Source: Saccharopolyspora rosea (lineage in GTDB: Bacteria > Actinomycetota > Actinomycetes > Mycobacteriales > Pseudonocardiaceae). Taken from it: DNA of 64,000 nt. Positions 10,756 to 19,300 of this stretch are shown here, in pieces (positions within the stretch are counted from its first letter, which is position 1; each line of letters opens with the position of its first letter). Under the pieces are notes generated by a model, which saw only the letters and a list, made by a program, of their open reading frames with translations, did no database searches and was not told the DNA's origin. A program made the position numbers and the translations under genes. The DNA is taken from contig NZ_CP102826.1 of the NCBI RefSeq assembly GCF_025643595.1, forward strand, positions 1,488,001 to 1,552,000, in the 5' to 3' direction.

Positions 10756-11625
10756 ATGACAGCGGTGGTGGATCGGTTGGACTCCGAGCGCACGCGGTTC
10801 TCGGTGGAGTTCTTCCCGCCGCGCAGCGACGACGAGGAACGCATCCTCTGGCGTGCGGTGCGCGAGCTGGAACCCCTCGACCCGGCGTTCGTGTCGGTGA
10901 CTTACGGCGCGGGCGGGTCCAGCCGGGACCGCACCATCCGGACCACCGGGCGCATCGCGCAGGAGACGACGCTGACGCCGATGGCCCACCTGACCGCCGT
11001 CGACCACTCGGTGGCCGAGCTGCGCAACGTCATCGGCTGGTACGCCGCGTCCGGCGTGCGCAACGTGCTGGCGGTGCGCGGAGATCCGCCCGGCGACCCG
11101 AACGGCGAGTGGATCCAGCACCCGGAGGGGCTGCGCTACGCCGAGGAACTGGTGCGGCTGGTCAGCGAGCTCGGCGACTTCTGCGTCGGTGTGGCGGCGT
11201 TCCCGCACGGGCACCCGCGTTCGGCCGACCCGGACAGCGATGTCGACCACCTGGTGCGCAAGATCCGCGCCGGGGCGGGCTTCGCCATCGCCCAGCTGTT
11301 CCTGCAGCCGGAGGTGTTCCTGCGGCTGCGCGACCGGATGGCGGCGCGCGGCTGCGACGTGCCGCTGCTGCCGGGAGTGATGCCGATCACCACGCCGCGC
11401 GTGCTGGGGAAGTTCGGCGAGCTGGCCGGAGCTCCGGTGCCGTCCGAGGTGGAGGAGAAGCTGCTGCCGCTGGCCGAGGACCCGGCCGGCTTCCGCGCCG
11501 CGGGGGTGGAGCTGGTGACGCAGCTGTGCGAGCGGCTGATCGCCGAAGGCGTTCCGGCGCTGCACTTCTACACGCTGAACCGCTCGAAGGCCACCAAGGA
11601 GGTCGTGACCAACCTGGGGCTGTGA
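10756..11625 (+). CDS. metF: Methylenetetrahydrofolate reductase
   Basis: 289-residue TIM-barrel enzyme that reduces 5,10-methylene- to 5-methyl-tetrahydrofolate for methionine synthesis. Family motifs run in order: SVEFFPPRS near the N-terminus (folate-binding Glu), VSVTYGAGGSSRDRT, AHLTAVDHS, NVLAVRGDPPGD, FAIAQLFLQPE with the conserved Gln, and FYTLNRS near the end. ATG 10756 gives the expected N-terminus and lies 7 nt after a TATTCT box. In mycobacteria the equivalent position (Rv2172c) holds a divergent flavin-independent MTHFR; the motifs here look like the classical flavoprotein. Confidence 0.93.
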   Translation: MTAVVDRLDSERTRFSVEFFPPRSDDEERILWRAVRELEPLDPAFVSVTYGAGGSSRDRTIRTTGRIAQETTLTPMAHLTAVDHSVAELRNVIGWYAASGVRNVLAVRGDPPGDPNGEWIQHPEGLRYAEELVRLVSELGDFCVGVAAFPHGHPRSADPDSDVDHLVRKIRAGAGFAIAQLFLQPEVFLRLRDRMAARGCDVPLLPGVMPITTPRVLGKFGELAGAPVPSEVEEKLLPLAEDPAGFRAAGVELVTQLCERLIAEGVPALHFYTLNRSKATKEVVTNLGL

Positions 11626-11641
11626 TCCCCTGCCCCGGCGG

Positions 11642-12313
11642 TCAGATCCGCTGGTCCGCCCGGTTGCGGACGTGCGAGCGCAGCGCGAGCGCACCGACCG
11701 CGCCCGCCGCGCCGAACACCAGGACGCCCAGCAGGAGCGCCCACCCGACCCAGCTCATCGACGAGGCGTCGGAGTACTGGTAGGTCGCGACCAGCCTGGT
11801 CACCTCGCCGGGCTCCAGGTTCCAGGTGACCGTCCCGGCGCTCTCCTGGCCGTTGGTGTTGGTGATGTCGCCGGGAGCGCTCACCTTGACCTGCACGGCC
11901 GAGTCGGTGTTGGCCAGCGGTGTGAGGTCCACCTGGGCGTTGAGCGTGACCAGGGAACCGGAGCGGGACAGGTTCAGCTGGTAGCGCGACCCCGAGGGGC
12001 TGAGCGCCTGGCTGAGCCGTTCGACCTCCTGGAAGGACAGGTCCTGGAACGACAGGTGCGATCCGGACTGCCCGTCCGCGGAGTAGGGCGTGATCCGCAC
12101 CCGGTCCGCGAGGTCATCGGGGGCCCGCAGCCGGAACGGCGCCTGCCCCTCCGGCGTCTGCGTGGTCACCAGCAGCTCGCCGGAGACCAGGTCGTCGCCG
12201 GAGATGTTCAACGACGAGTTCAGGTGCAGGCACCCGCCGAGGAGCGTGCTGATCGCGGCGAACACGACCAGCAGGAGCGCGCCGCGGGCCGGGCTTGGCG
12301 TCTTCCCCTCCAC
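11642..12313 (-). CDS. lppM: LppM-type lipoprotein with C-terminal membrane anchor
   Basis: 223 residues with a hydrophobic signal and lipobox (STLLGGC) near residue 27, a soluble beta-rich domain (SSLNISGDDLVSGELLVTT, then PYSADGQSGSHLSFQDLSF), and a single C-terminal transmembrane helix (MSWVGWALLLGVLVFGAAG) with a short basic cytoplasmic tail. This is the layout of LppM, which in M. tuberculosis (Rv2171) affects phagosome trafficking and binds phosphatidylinositol-mannoside-like ligands. GTG 12313 is chosen as the only start that keeps the signal peptide at the N-terminus. It converges on metF 16 nt away and is divergent from the DUF885 gene. Confidence 0.85.
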   Translation of the reverse strand: MEGKTPSPARGALLLVVFAAISTLLGGCLHLNSSLNISGDDLVSGELLVTTQTPEGQAPFRLRAPDDLADRVRITPYSADGQSGSHLSFQDLSFQEVERLSQALSPSGSRYQLNLSRSGSLVTLNAQVDLTPLANTDSAVQVKVSAPGDITNTNGQESAGTVTWNLEPGEVTRLVATYQYSDASSMSWVGWALLLGVLVFGAAGAVGALALRSHVRNRADQRI

Positions 12314-12387
12314 CTGGGGGATCTTCCCATCGGGGGGCCGGTTCTGCCGAGTGCGCGAGCACGCGGTCGGGGGCCGCGGAACCGCGA

Positions 12388-12400
12388 TAGCGTGACGCTC
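12388..12400 (+). promoter_or_regulatory. -10 box of a probable leaderless promoter for the DUF885 gene
   Basis: TAGCGT at 12388-12393 lies 7 nt before ATG 12401 with no ribosome binding site between. Confidence 0.45.
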
Positions 12401-14080
12401 ATGGGAGCTGACCACAACGGGGTGCACGAGATCAGTGACCGGTTCGTGGACGAACTGGTCGCCCTCGATCCGATCGCGGGGACCTACCTGGGGATCCCCG
12501 GCGGCGACGACCAGCTGACCGACTACTCGCCGGAGGGCCACCAGGCCCGCGCCGACCTCGCGCGCCGGAGCCTCGCCGCGGTCCGCGCGGCCGAACCCGC
12601 CGACGAGTCCGAGCGGGTGGCGCAGGCGGTGTTCACCGAACGGATCGGGCTCGACGTCGAACTGCACGAGGCGGGCGCCGACATGGCGGCGCTGAACGTC
12701 ATCGCCAGCCCGGTCCAGGAGTTGCGCCAGGTCTTCGACCTGATGCCGACCGACACGCCGGAGCACTGGCGCACGATCGCCCGGCGGCTCACCGCCATGC
12801 CGGAGGCGGTGCGGGGCCTGCGCGCCGGACTGCTCACCGCGGCCGGGGACGGCAACGTCGCGGCCGCCCGCCAGGTCCGCAAGGTCGCCGAGCAGTGCGA
12901 CACCTGGTCGGGTCGCGGCGGCGAGTCGTTCTTCGCCGCGATGGTGTCGCGCGCCGAAGGCGTCGACGACGCGCTGCGCCGGGATCTCGACCGGGCGGCC
13001 GCCACCGCGGCCGGCGCGTACGCCGAGCTCGCCGACTTCCTGCGCGCCGACCTGCTGCCGAAGGCACCCGCCAAGGACGCCGTCGGTGCGGAGCGGTACC
13101 GGCTGTGGTCGCGGTACTTCACCGGCGCCCGGCTGGACCTGCGCGAGGCGTACGAGTGGGGCTGGCAGGAGTTCTCCGGCATCGAGGCGGAGATGAAGCA
13201 GGTCGCGGACCGCATCAAGTCGGGTGCGACGCTGGCCGAGGCCGCGGCGGCGCTGGACGCCGACCCGCGCTACCGGGTGCACGGTCAGGACGAGTTCCGC
13301 GACTGGATGCAGCAGCTGTCCGACCAGGCGTTGCAGGACCTGCGCGGGACCCACTTCGACATCCCGGACCCGCTGATGCGGTTGGAGTGCCGGATCGCCC
13401 CGCCCGGCGGCGGGGTGGGCGCCTACTACACCGGTCCGACCGACGACTTCGCCCGGCCGGGCCGCATGTGGTGGTCGGTCCCGGCGGACAAGACCGATTT
13501 CCCCACCTGGCGCGAGGTCTCGACCGTCTACCACGAGGGCGTGCCCGGACACCACCTGCAGGTCGCCACGTCCGTGCACGAGTCGCACCGGCTCAACAAG
13601 TTCCAGCGCCTGGCGTGCTTCGTGTCCGGGCACGGCGAGGGCTGGGCGCTGTACGCGGAGCGGCTGATGCGCGAGCTCGGCTACCTCTCCGACGACGGGA
13701 ACCTGCTCGGCATGCTCAACGACCAGCTGTTCCGCGCCGCCCGCGTGGTGGTCGACATCGGCATGCACCTGGAGCTCGAAATCCCCGCAGGCACCGGGTT
13801 CCACGAAGGCGAGCGCTGGACGCCCGAACTGGGCCTGGAGTTCATGCTCGACCGCACGATCACCGATGCCGCGCACGTCCGCGACGAGATCGACCGCTAC
13901 CTGGGCTGGCCCGGGCAGGCGCCGTCGTACAAGCTCGGCGAGCGCCTGTGGCGCGCCGCGCGCGACGACGCCCGCCGCCGCCACGGTGCGGACTTCGACG
14001 TCAAGGACTTCCACACCAAGGCCCTGCGCCTGGGCGCGATGGGCCTGGACACCCTCCGCGAGCAGCTCGCGGAGCTCTGA
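12401..14080 (+). CDS. DUF885-family putative metallopeptidase
   Basis: 559-residue soluble protein of the DUF885 family, related to M32/M3-like gluzincins. The zinc motif is VYHEGVPGHHLQVA near residue 385 (HEGxPGHH variant of HExxH), followed by GHGEGWALYAERLMRELG, which supplies the downstream Glu. The rest is almost all helical. There is no signal peptide, so the protein is cytoplasmic. Some family members are carboxypeptidases or ester hydrolases; the substrate here is unknown. ATG 12401 follows a TAGCGT box by 7 nt. It is inserted between lppM and the GNAT, which are neighbours in mycobacteria. Confidence 0.85.
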   Translation: MGADHNGVHEISDRFVDELVALDPIAGTYLGIPGGDDQLTDYSPEGHQARADLARRSLAAVRAAEPADESERVAQAVFTERIGLDVELHEAGADMAALNVIASPVQELRQVFDLMPTDTPEHWRTIARRLTAMPEAVRGLRAGLLTAAGDGNVAAARQVRKVAEQCDTWSGRGGESFFAAMVSRAEGVDDALRRDLDRAAATAAGAYAELADFLRADLLPKAPAKDAVGAERYRLWSRYFTGARLDLREAYEWGWQEFSGIEAEMKQVADRIKSGATLAEAAAALDADPRYRVHGQDEFRDWMQQLSDQALQDLRGTHFDIPDPLMRLECRIAPPGGGVGAYYTGPTDDFARPGRMWWSVPADKTDFPTWREVSTVYHEGVPGHHLQVATSVHESHRLNKFQRLACFVSGHGEGWALYAERLMRELGYLSDDGNLLGMLNDQLFRAARVVVDIGMHLELEIPAGTGFHEGERWTPELGLEFMLDRTITDAAHVRDEIDRYLGWPGQAPSYKLGERLWRAARDDARRRHGADFDVKDFHTKALRLGAMGLDTLREQLAEL

Positions 14081-14089
14081 TCGCGGGTG

Positions 14090-14122
14090 GCTCCCGCGGC
14101 GGTCAGCGACCTCCGCGGGAGC
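14090..14122. terminator. Hairpin between convergent DUF885 and GNAT genes
   Basis: GCTCCCGCGG (14090-14099) pairs with CCGCGGGAGC (14113-14122) over a 13-nt loop, starting 9 nt after the DUF885 stop and overlapping the 3' end of the GNAT gene. Confidence 0.5.
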
Positions 14123-14693
14123 TGCGCGGGTCGAGGGGCAGGGGGCGGCCGAGGACCGCGAACGGGCGGGGGTCGCCGGTGAAGCGGTAGTTGCGCAGGA
14201 CGTCGGTGAAACCGACGCGGCGGTACAGCCGCCACGCGCGGGTCGGGCCTTCCGGGGTGGACAGCAGCACGTTGCTGCCCGGGACGTCGGCGAGCAGGCG
14301 GCGCAGCACCTCCTCGCCGAGACCGGAACCCTGGTGGGCGGGATGCACGTGCAACTCGGTGAGCTCGTAGTAGTCCGACAGCCAGGTTTCCGGGTCCGCG
14401 GAACCGACCAGTTGCAGGCCGCGGCGGACCTGCTCGTGCCACCACTGGCCGGGGGCGCCCTGGTAGCCGTACCCGATGCCGACGAGTTCGTCCCGGTCGT
14501 TGAACGCCCCGATGCAGCGCCAGCCCGCCCGCAGCACGTGCGCGGACCACATGGGCGCGCGCTGCTGGGCGGTCGCGGGCGGGTAGCCCATCGCGTCGAC
14601 GTAGATCTGCAGTGCTTCGGCGAGGCGTGTCCGGAACTGGTCCGCGGACAGCTCGGCGATCCGGTCACAGCGGGGAGACGGAGCGGCGGTCAC
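14103..14693 (-). CDS. GNAT N-acetyltransferase (Rv2170 type)
   Basis: 196-residue acetyl-CoA-dependent acetyltransferase. The core motif is ELHVHPAHQGSGLGEEVLRRLL (acetyl-CoA pyrophosphate loop QGSGLG), followed by LLSTPEGPTRAWRLYRRVGF, the classical motif B with its Tyr. An N-terminal helical part (SADQFRTRLAEALQIYVDAMGYP) is specific to the Rv2170 group. Rv2170 has been reported to acetylate protein lysines in M. tuberculosis; whether this copy acts on protein or small molecules is open. GTG 14693 is used. The position next to lppM matches the mycobacterial order. Confidence 0.82.
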   Translation of the reverse strand: MTAAPSPRCDRIAELSADQFRTRLAEALQIYVDAMGYPPATAQQRAPMWSAHVLRAGWRCIGAFNDRDELVGIGYGYQGAPGQWWHEQVRRGLQLVGSADPETWLSDYYELTELHVHPAHQGSGLGEEVLRRLLADVPGSNVLLSTPEGPTRAWRLYRRVGFTDVLRNYRFTGDPRPFAVLGRPLPLDPRSSRGGR

Positions 14694-14806
14694 GGCCGAA
14701 CACTAACCGGTTCGCGGGCCCGGGTCTGCGTCGCGGCCGGAACACCAGCGCAATGGCCGTCATCCCGCTCGCCGACTACTCGAACAGGTGATCTAGGGCG
14801 CGGGAC

Positions 14807-14836
14807 TTGAGTCGATCGCCCGGGCAGCGCTAATCT
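14807..14836 (+). promoter_or_regulatory. Promoter of the HEPN/DinB-fold operon
   Basis: TTGAGT (14807-14812) and TAATCT (14831-14836) form a -35/-10 pair with an 18-nt spacer. The predicted start, about 14843, lies at the edge of the LexA box at 14845. Confidence 0.55.
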
Positions 14837-14844
14837 GGTTGTGT

Positions 14845-14860
14845 TCGAACTGAGGTTCGA
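14845..14860. promoter_or_regulatory. Perfect LexA (SOS) box upstream of the HEPN gene
   Basis: TCGAACTGAGGTTCGA matches the actinobacterial LexA operator TCGAAC-N4-GTTCGA at all twelve fixed positions. It sits just after the predicted -10 box, where bound LexA would block initiation. Three more boxes occur in this window, at recA and in the lexA intergenic region. Confidence 0.85.
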
Positions 14861-15022
14861 GCGTCTGGGGTGATTGCCTGTGATCACCCGGAACGGCCGC
14901 TCGACACCTGGATTCGGACCCGCGTCCGGCGGCGGGGTGGGGGAAGCACCTCGCCGCCGGACTCCGCCGGCTTCCCCACGGCACCGCCCACGTTCCGGTC
15001 CCCCGTGCAGAGGAGAACGCCG

Positions 15023-15466
15023 ATGTCCGTTCCCACCGGTCTTTCCATCCCGGCTCAGCGGCACTCCGCGGAGGACCTCACGGCGACTCCGCCGGCCGAG
15101 GCCCCCGCCGGTTCCGTGTCCCTGCTGCTCCAGGCCAGAACGTGCCTGCACGAGGCCGAAACGGCCGCGCGGCCCGTCGACCGCTTCGCGTCCGCGCACG
15201 TGGCCGCGCTGCGGGCCGCCACCGCCGTGCTCGTGGCGCGTTCCCGGCACCGGCAGCGCGGCAGGCCGGCCAGCGTGTGGACGCTGTTGACCGCGGCGGC
15301 CCCCGAACTGCGGGAGTGGGCCGCGCTGTTCGCCGCGCACTCCGATCGCCGCGCGGCGGCCGAGGCGGGGGTCCCCGTGGCCGAGGAGGTCGCCGACGCC
15401 CTGCTCGACCGCGCGCGGGAGTTCCTCGACATCGTCGGCCGGAGCCTGCTGGGGGTGGCGCGATGA
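15023..15466 (+). CDS. SAV_6107-family HEPN-domain protein, SOS-controlled
   Basis: 147-residue, mainly alpha-helical protein of the SAV_6107 HEPN group. HEPN proteins are frequently nucleases or regulators in defence and stress systems. The helices span SLLLQARTCLHEAETAARPVDRFASAHVAALRAATAVL and the C-terminal LLDRAREFLDIVGRSLLG. The catalytic RNase motif R-x4-6-H of active HEPN domains is not obvious, although RFASAHVA resembles it (R followed by H four residues later). ATG 15023 follows AGAGGAGA. The gene lies behind a perfect LexA box with a leader of about 180 nt and overlaps the next gene by ATGA. Function unproven. Confidence 0.72.
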   Translation: MSVPTGLSIPAQRHSAEDLTATPPAEAPAGSVSLLLQARTCLHEAETAARPVDRFASAHVAALRAATAVLVARSRHRQRGRPASVWTLLTAAAPELREWAALFAAHSDRRAAAEAGVPVAEEVADALLDRAREFLDIVGRSLLGVAR

Positions 15467-16233
15467 TGACGGACGTCGCGCTCGACTACGGGCGGATGCT
15501 CGACGTGCTCGGCATCGAAGCGCAGTTGCTCATCGCCGCCACCCACGACGCGCACGCCGATCTGCCGGTGTCCGGTGTTTCCGGGCGCACGGTGGGCCAG
15601 ACCGTTCAGCACCTGGGCGATCTGTGCGAGGACACCCTGTCGTGGCTCGGCGAGTCCGATGTGGCGGGACGTCGCTGGGAACTCCCGCCGAACCCGGGGC
15701 TGCGCGAGGTCACCAACCGCTTCGCGGTCCGGATGGCCGACGTGCTCGCCGAACTCGGTGTCCGGCCGCCGGACGAACCGTGCCCGACGTGGTGGCCCGA
15801 GGACCACACGTCGAGGTTCTGGGCCCGCCGGATGCTGCACGCGACCACGCTGCACCGGGTCGACGTGCAGACCGCGGCCGGGATCGAGGCCGCTCCGATC
15901 GACACCGACGTCGCCGCTGACGGCATCGACGAGGCGTTGCGCGTGTGGTTCGGCTACCGGCTGCGCGCGCTGGGCGTCACCGCGACGCGCTCCTGTTCGG
16001 TTGGGGTGCACGCGGCGGGGCGGAGCTGGCTGGTGACGGCCGACCCGTCCGGTGCCGCCGTGGTCGGCTCGACCGAAGCGGGCACCGCGACACCGGACGC
16101 GGTGGTCGGTGGCGAGGCCGCGGCTGTCCACCTGTGGCTGCGGGGACGGTTGCCGGACCGCGCGGTCGAGACGTCCGGCGACCCGGACGCGATCGCACAG
16201 CTGTGGGGACTGCTGCAACTGGCGACCCGGTGA
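15463..16233 (+). CDS. DinB/MDMPI-fold protein (maleylpyruvate isomerase N-terminal family)
   Basis: 256 residues. The N-terminal part is a four-helix DinB/YfiT-fold metal-binding domain (MDMPI_N) and the C-terminal part an MDMPI_C-like domain. The family uses mycothiol and a metal bound by a His, a Glu and a His. Here His50 (VQHLGDL) and His131 are kept, but the usual HExxxHR motif reads HATTLHR (residues 126-132), so the Glu ligand is Ala127. That argues against ordinary mycothiol isomerase activity. It starts inside the stop codon of the HEPN gene (ATGA), hence the same SOS-controlled operon. Confidence 0.8.
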   Translation: MMTDVALDYGRMLDVLGIEAQLLIAATHDAHADLPVSGVSGRTVGQTVQHLGDLCEDTLSWLGESDVAGRRWELPPNPGLREVTNRFAVRMADVLAELGVRPPDEPCPTWWPEDHTSRFWARRMLHATTLHRVDVQTAAGIEAAPIDTDVAADGIDEALRVWFGYRLRALGVTATRSCSVGVHAAGRSWLVTADPSGAAVVGSTEAGTATPDAVVGGEAAAVHLWLRGRLPDRAVETSGDPDAIAQLWGLLQLATR

Positions 16234-16358
16234 ACCCGTCCTCGAACTCGTGGTGCGTGGCGGTGGCGAACCGCGGAGGGGATGCCGACGGTTGCTCCGC
16301 TCGGCTGCGGCCGTCGCGCCGCTGGAGGAGGTGATGCCCGGTGCGAGGACGCGACCGC

Positions 16359-19300
16359 TCAGGCCCGGAGCCGAAGCCCCTTGGGAGTGGCGCGGAAACC
16401 GGCTTCGGTGAGCACCTCCGCGAGGCGGGAGTTCCAGGCGCCTTCGCCGTCGGCGCGCTGCACCGCGAGCTGGTCCAGCCAGCCGTCCCGCACGACGCGG
16501 GCCAGTCCGGCTGCGGCCCGCCGCAGGGCGGTGTCGTCCTCGGTGAACGACAGCAGCGATTTGCCGCCCCGCTCCACGTAGAACACCGCTTCGCCGGAGA
16601 CGAGGACGACGAGCGCGCCGGCCTTGCGGCCCGGACGGTGCCGCGTGTCGCCCATGACGGCGGGCCATTCCAGGGCGCCGCCGTACGGCTGGGCCGGATC
16701 AGCGGCGGCGAGCACGACCGCCTCGTCCTCGGCGCCCTCGTCGGCGCGGTCCTGGCGGGACAGCGCGCGGAGCCGGTCGATCGCGCCGGGCACTGCGAAC
16801 TGCGCGGCGCCGAGCCCCTCGACGACGTACCCGCGGCGGCACCGGCCGGACTCCTCCATCGCGCGAAGCACCTTGTACACGGCCGAAAAACCGCCCGTGA
16901 CCCGTTCGACGTCCAAGGCGCCCCGGGTCAGCACGCCGTGGCGTTCCAGGAACGCCTCGGCGCGAGCGTGGGCGCGCCGCGTCGGCTCGTCCGCGGGCTG
17001 CGGGGCCAGCGACCAGCGGCCGGACGTGGTGGGCGGTCCGCTGCGGCTCGGCATCGCCGGTCGTCCCGCCCGCAGGCGCGCGTAGCGCCCGCGGGGCGCA
17101 CTGCGGCGCGGCTTGTGCGTCGCGCCGCGGCCGGACACCACGGCGCGCAGCGGAGCGAGCGTGTCGTTGGTGACCGCGCCCGCCCACACGAGGTCCCACA
17201 GCGCGGTGGTGAGCGCCTCGTCGGTCGGCGCCGGTTCGCCGCCGTCCAGCAGCACGGCGCCGGCGCGGTCGGCCAGCTGCCGGAAGAACAGCGCGCCACC
17301 GTCCAATGCGGACAGCACGGCGCGGTGCACCGGGGAGTCGGTGCCGGACTCCTCCGGCAGGTCGGGCAGCAGCAGGTCGGCGACGTCGGTGGGGGCCAGC
17401 GCGACCCAGCCGTCACCACCGGCCAGCGACCCGGAACCGACCCAGCTGACCTCGCCCGTCGCGGTGAGCTCGTCCAGCAGCGCGGGCGAGTACCCGGGCA
17501 GCCGCGCGGGCAGGACCAGCGACTCCAGCCCGCTCGCCGGGACCGGGACTCCGGCGAGCTGTTCGACGACCGCGTACACGTCGTCCACGGTCGGCGCGGT
17601 GCGCAGCCGGGCTCCGATCCCGTGCCACGCGGGCAGGAACCGGCCCAGCGCGGCCGGTTCCACCGGTTCCACCTCGGCGCGCAGCCGCGCCAGCGAGGCC
17701 CGGCGCAGCCGCCGCAGGACCTCCGCGTCGCAGTACTCCAGCGCCCCGCCGCCCCCGGCTTCCAGCGGACGCAGCTCGCCGCGCACGAGTCGCCCCGTCC
17801 CGGCCAGCCGGTCGAGCACGCCGTGCACCACCGCGACCCCGAGGCCGAACCGGTGCGCCGCCTGCTCGGCGGTGAACGGGCCGCGGCTGCGCGCGTAGCG
17901 GATCAGCAGGTCGCCGAGCGGATCCGGCACCGGCTCGGTGAACGCCTCCGGGACGCCGACCGGCAGCGCGACACCGAGGGCGTCCCGCACCTTGCCGGCG
18001 TCCTCGATCGGGATCCACCGTTCGGCTCCGGCGATGCGCACCCGCAGCACCCGGCGCTGGGACTCCAGGTCCGCCAACCACTCCTCGCGCGCGCCGCGCT
18101 CGGCAGCTTCCGATGTGGACAGATCGCCGAGGAAGTGCAGCAGGTCCGCTGCGGACTCGACGTCGTGCGCGCGGCGGTCCGGGGTGAGCCGCTGCAGCCG
18201 CTGCTCGACCTCGGTGACCACCTCCGGTTCGAGCAGTTCCCGCAGGGCCTCCGAGCCGAGCAGTTCCGCCAGCAGCGTCGAATCCAGGCTCAGCGCCGCC
18301 GAACGCCGCTCGGCCAGCGGGGCGTCCGTCTCGTACAGGAACATGCCGATGTAGCCGAACAGCAGGCTCCGCGCGAACGGCGACGGCGTCTGCGTCTCGA
18401 CTTCCACCACCCGCACCTTGCGGGCAGCCACCTGCGACATCAGCTCGGTGAGCCCGGGCAGGTCGTAGACGTCCTGGAGGCATTCGCGCATCGCCTCCAG
18501 CACGATCGGGAACTGCTCGTACTGCGCCGCGACGGCCAGCAGCTGCGCCGCCCGCTGCCGTTGCTGCCACAGCGGCGTGCGGCGCCGCGGGTCCCGGCGC
18601 GGCAGCAGCAGGGCCCGCGCCGCGCACTCCCGGAACCGGGCCGCGAACAGCGCGGACCCGCCGACCTCGTCGGTCACCAGCTGCTGCACCTCCTCGGGCG
18701 GCAGCAGCACGTCCTCGGCGGTGGGCAGCACCTCGGCGCCCGCGTCGTCGAGCGCGTCGGCCAGGCGCAGCACGATGCCGTCGTCGGAGGACGCGGTCTG
18801 CGGTTCGACACCGCGCCGCTCGCGGATGCGAGCGGCGATCGCCAGCGCCCACGGGCCGTTCACCTTGGCGCCGAACGGCGAGTGCACGACCATCCGCCAG
18901 TCGCCCAGCTCGTCGCGGAAGCGCTCCACCACGACGGTGCGGTCGTTCGGCACGTGCCGGGTGGCCCGCCGCTGTTCATCCAAATAGGACAGAAGATTGT
19001 CCTGGGCCCACTCGTCGAGCCCGGCCGCCGCGATGCGCGCCCGCGCCGCCTCGGTGTCCGCGCTGGTCAGTTCCCGCACGAAAGCGCCCAGCGCGCGGCC
19101 CAGCTCCAGCGGGCGGCCGGGCGAGTCGCCGCGCCAGAACGGCATCCGCGCGGCCTCTCCCGGCGCGGGCACCACCACGACCCGGTCGTGGGTGATGTCC
19201 TCCACCCGCCACGCCGTCGTGCCGAGCAGGAACGTGTCACCCACCCGCGATTCGTAGACCATCTCCTCGTCGAGTTCGCCGACGCGGACCCCGCCCTTGC

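Noticed and set aside
14779-14794. TCGAACAGGTGATCTA, half of a LexA box upstream of the HEPN promoter
   Set aside because: The right half (GATCTA) does not match GTTCGA; only the box at 14845 is complete.
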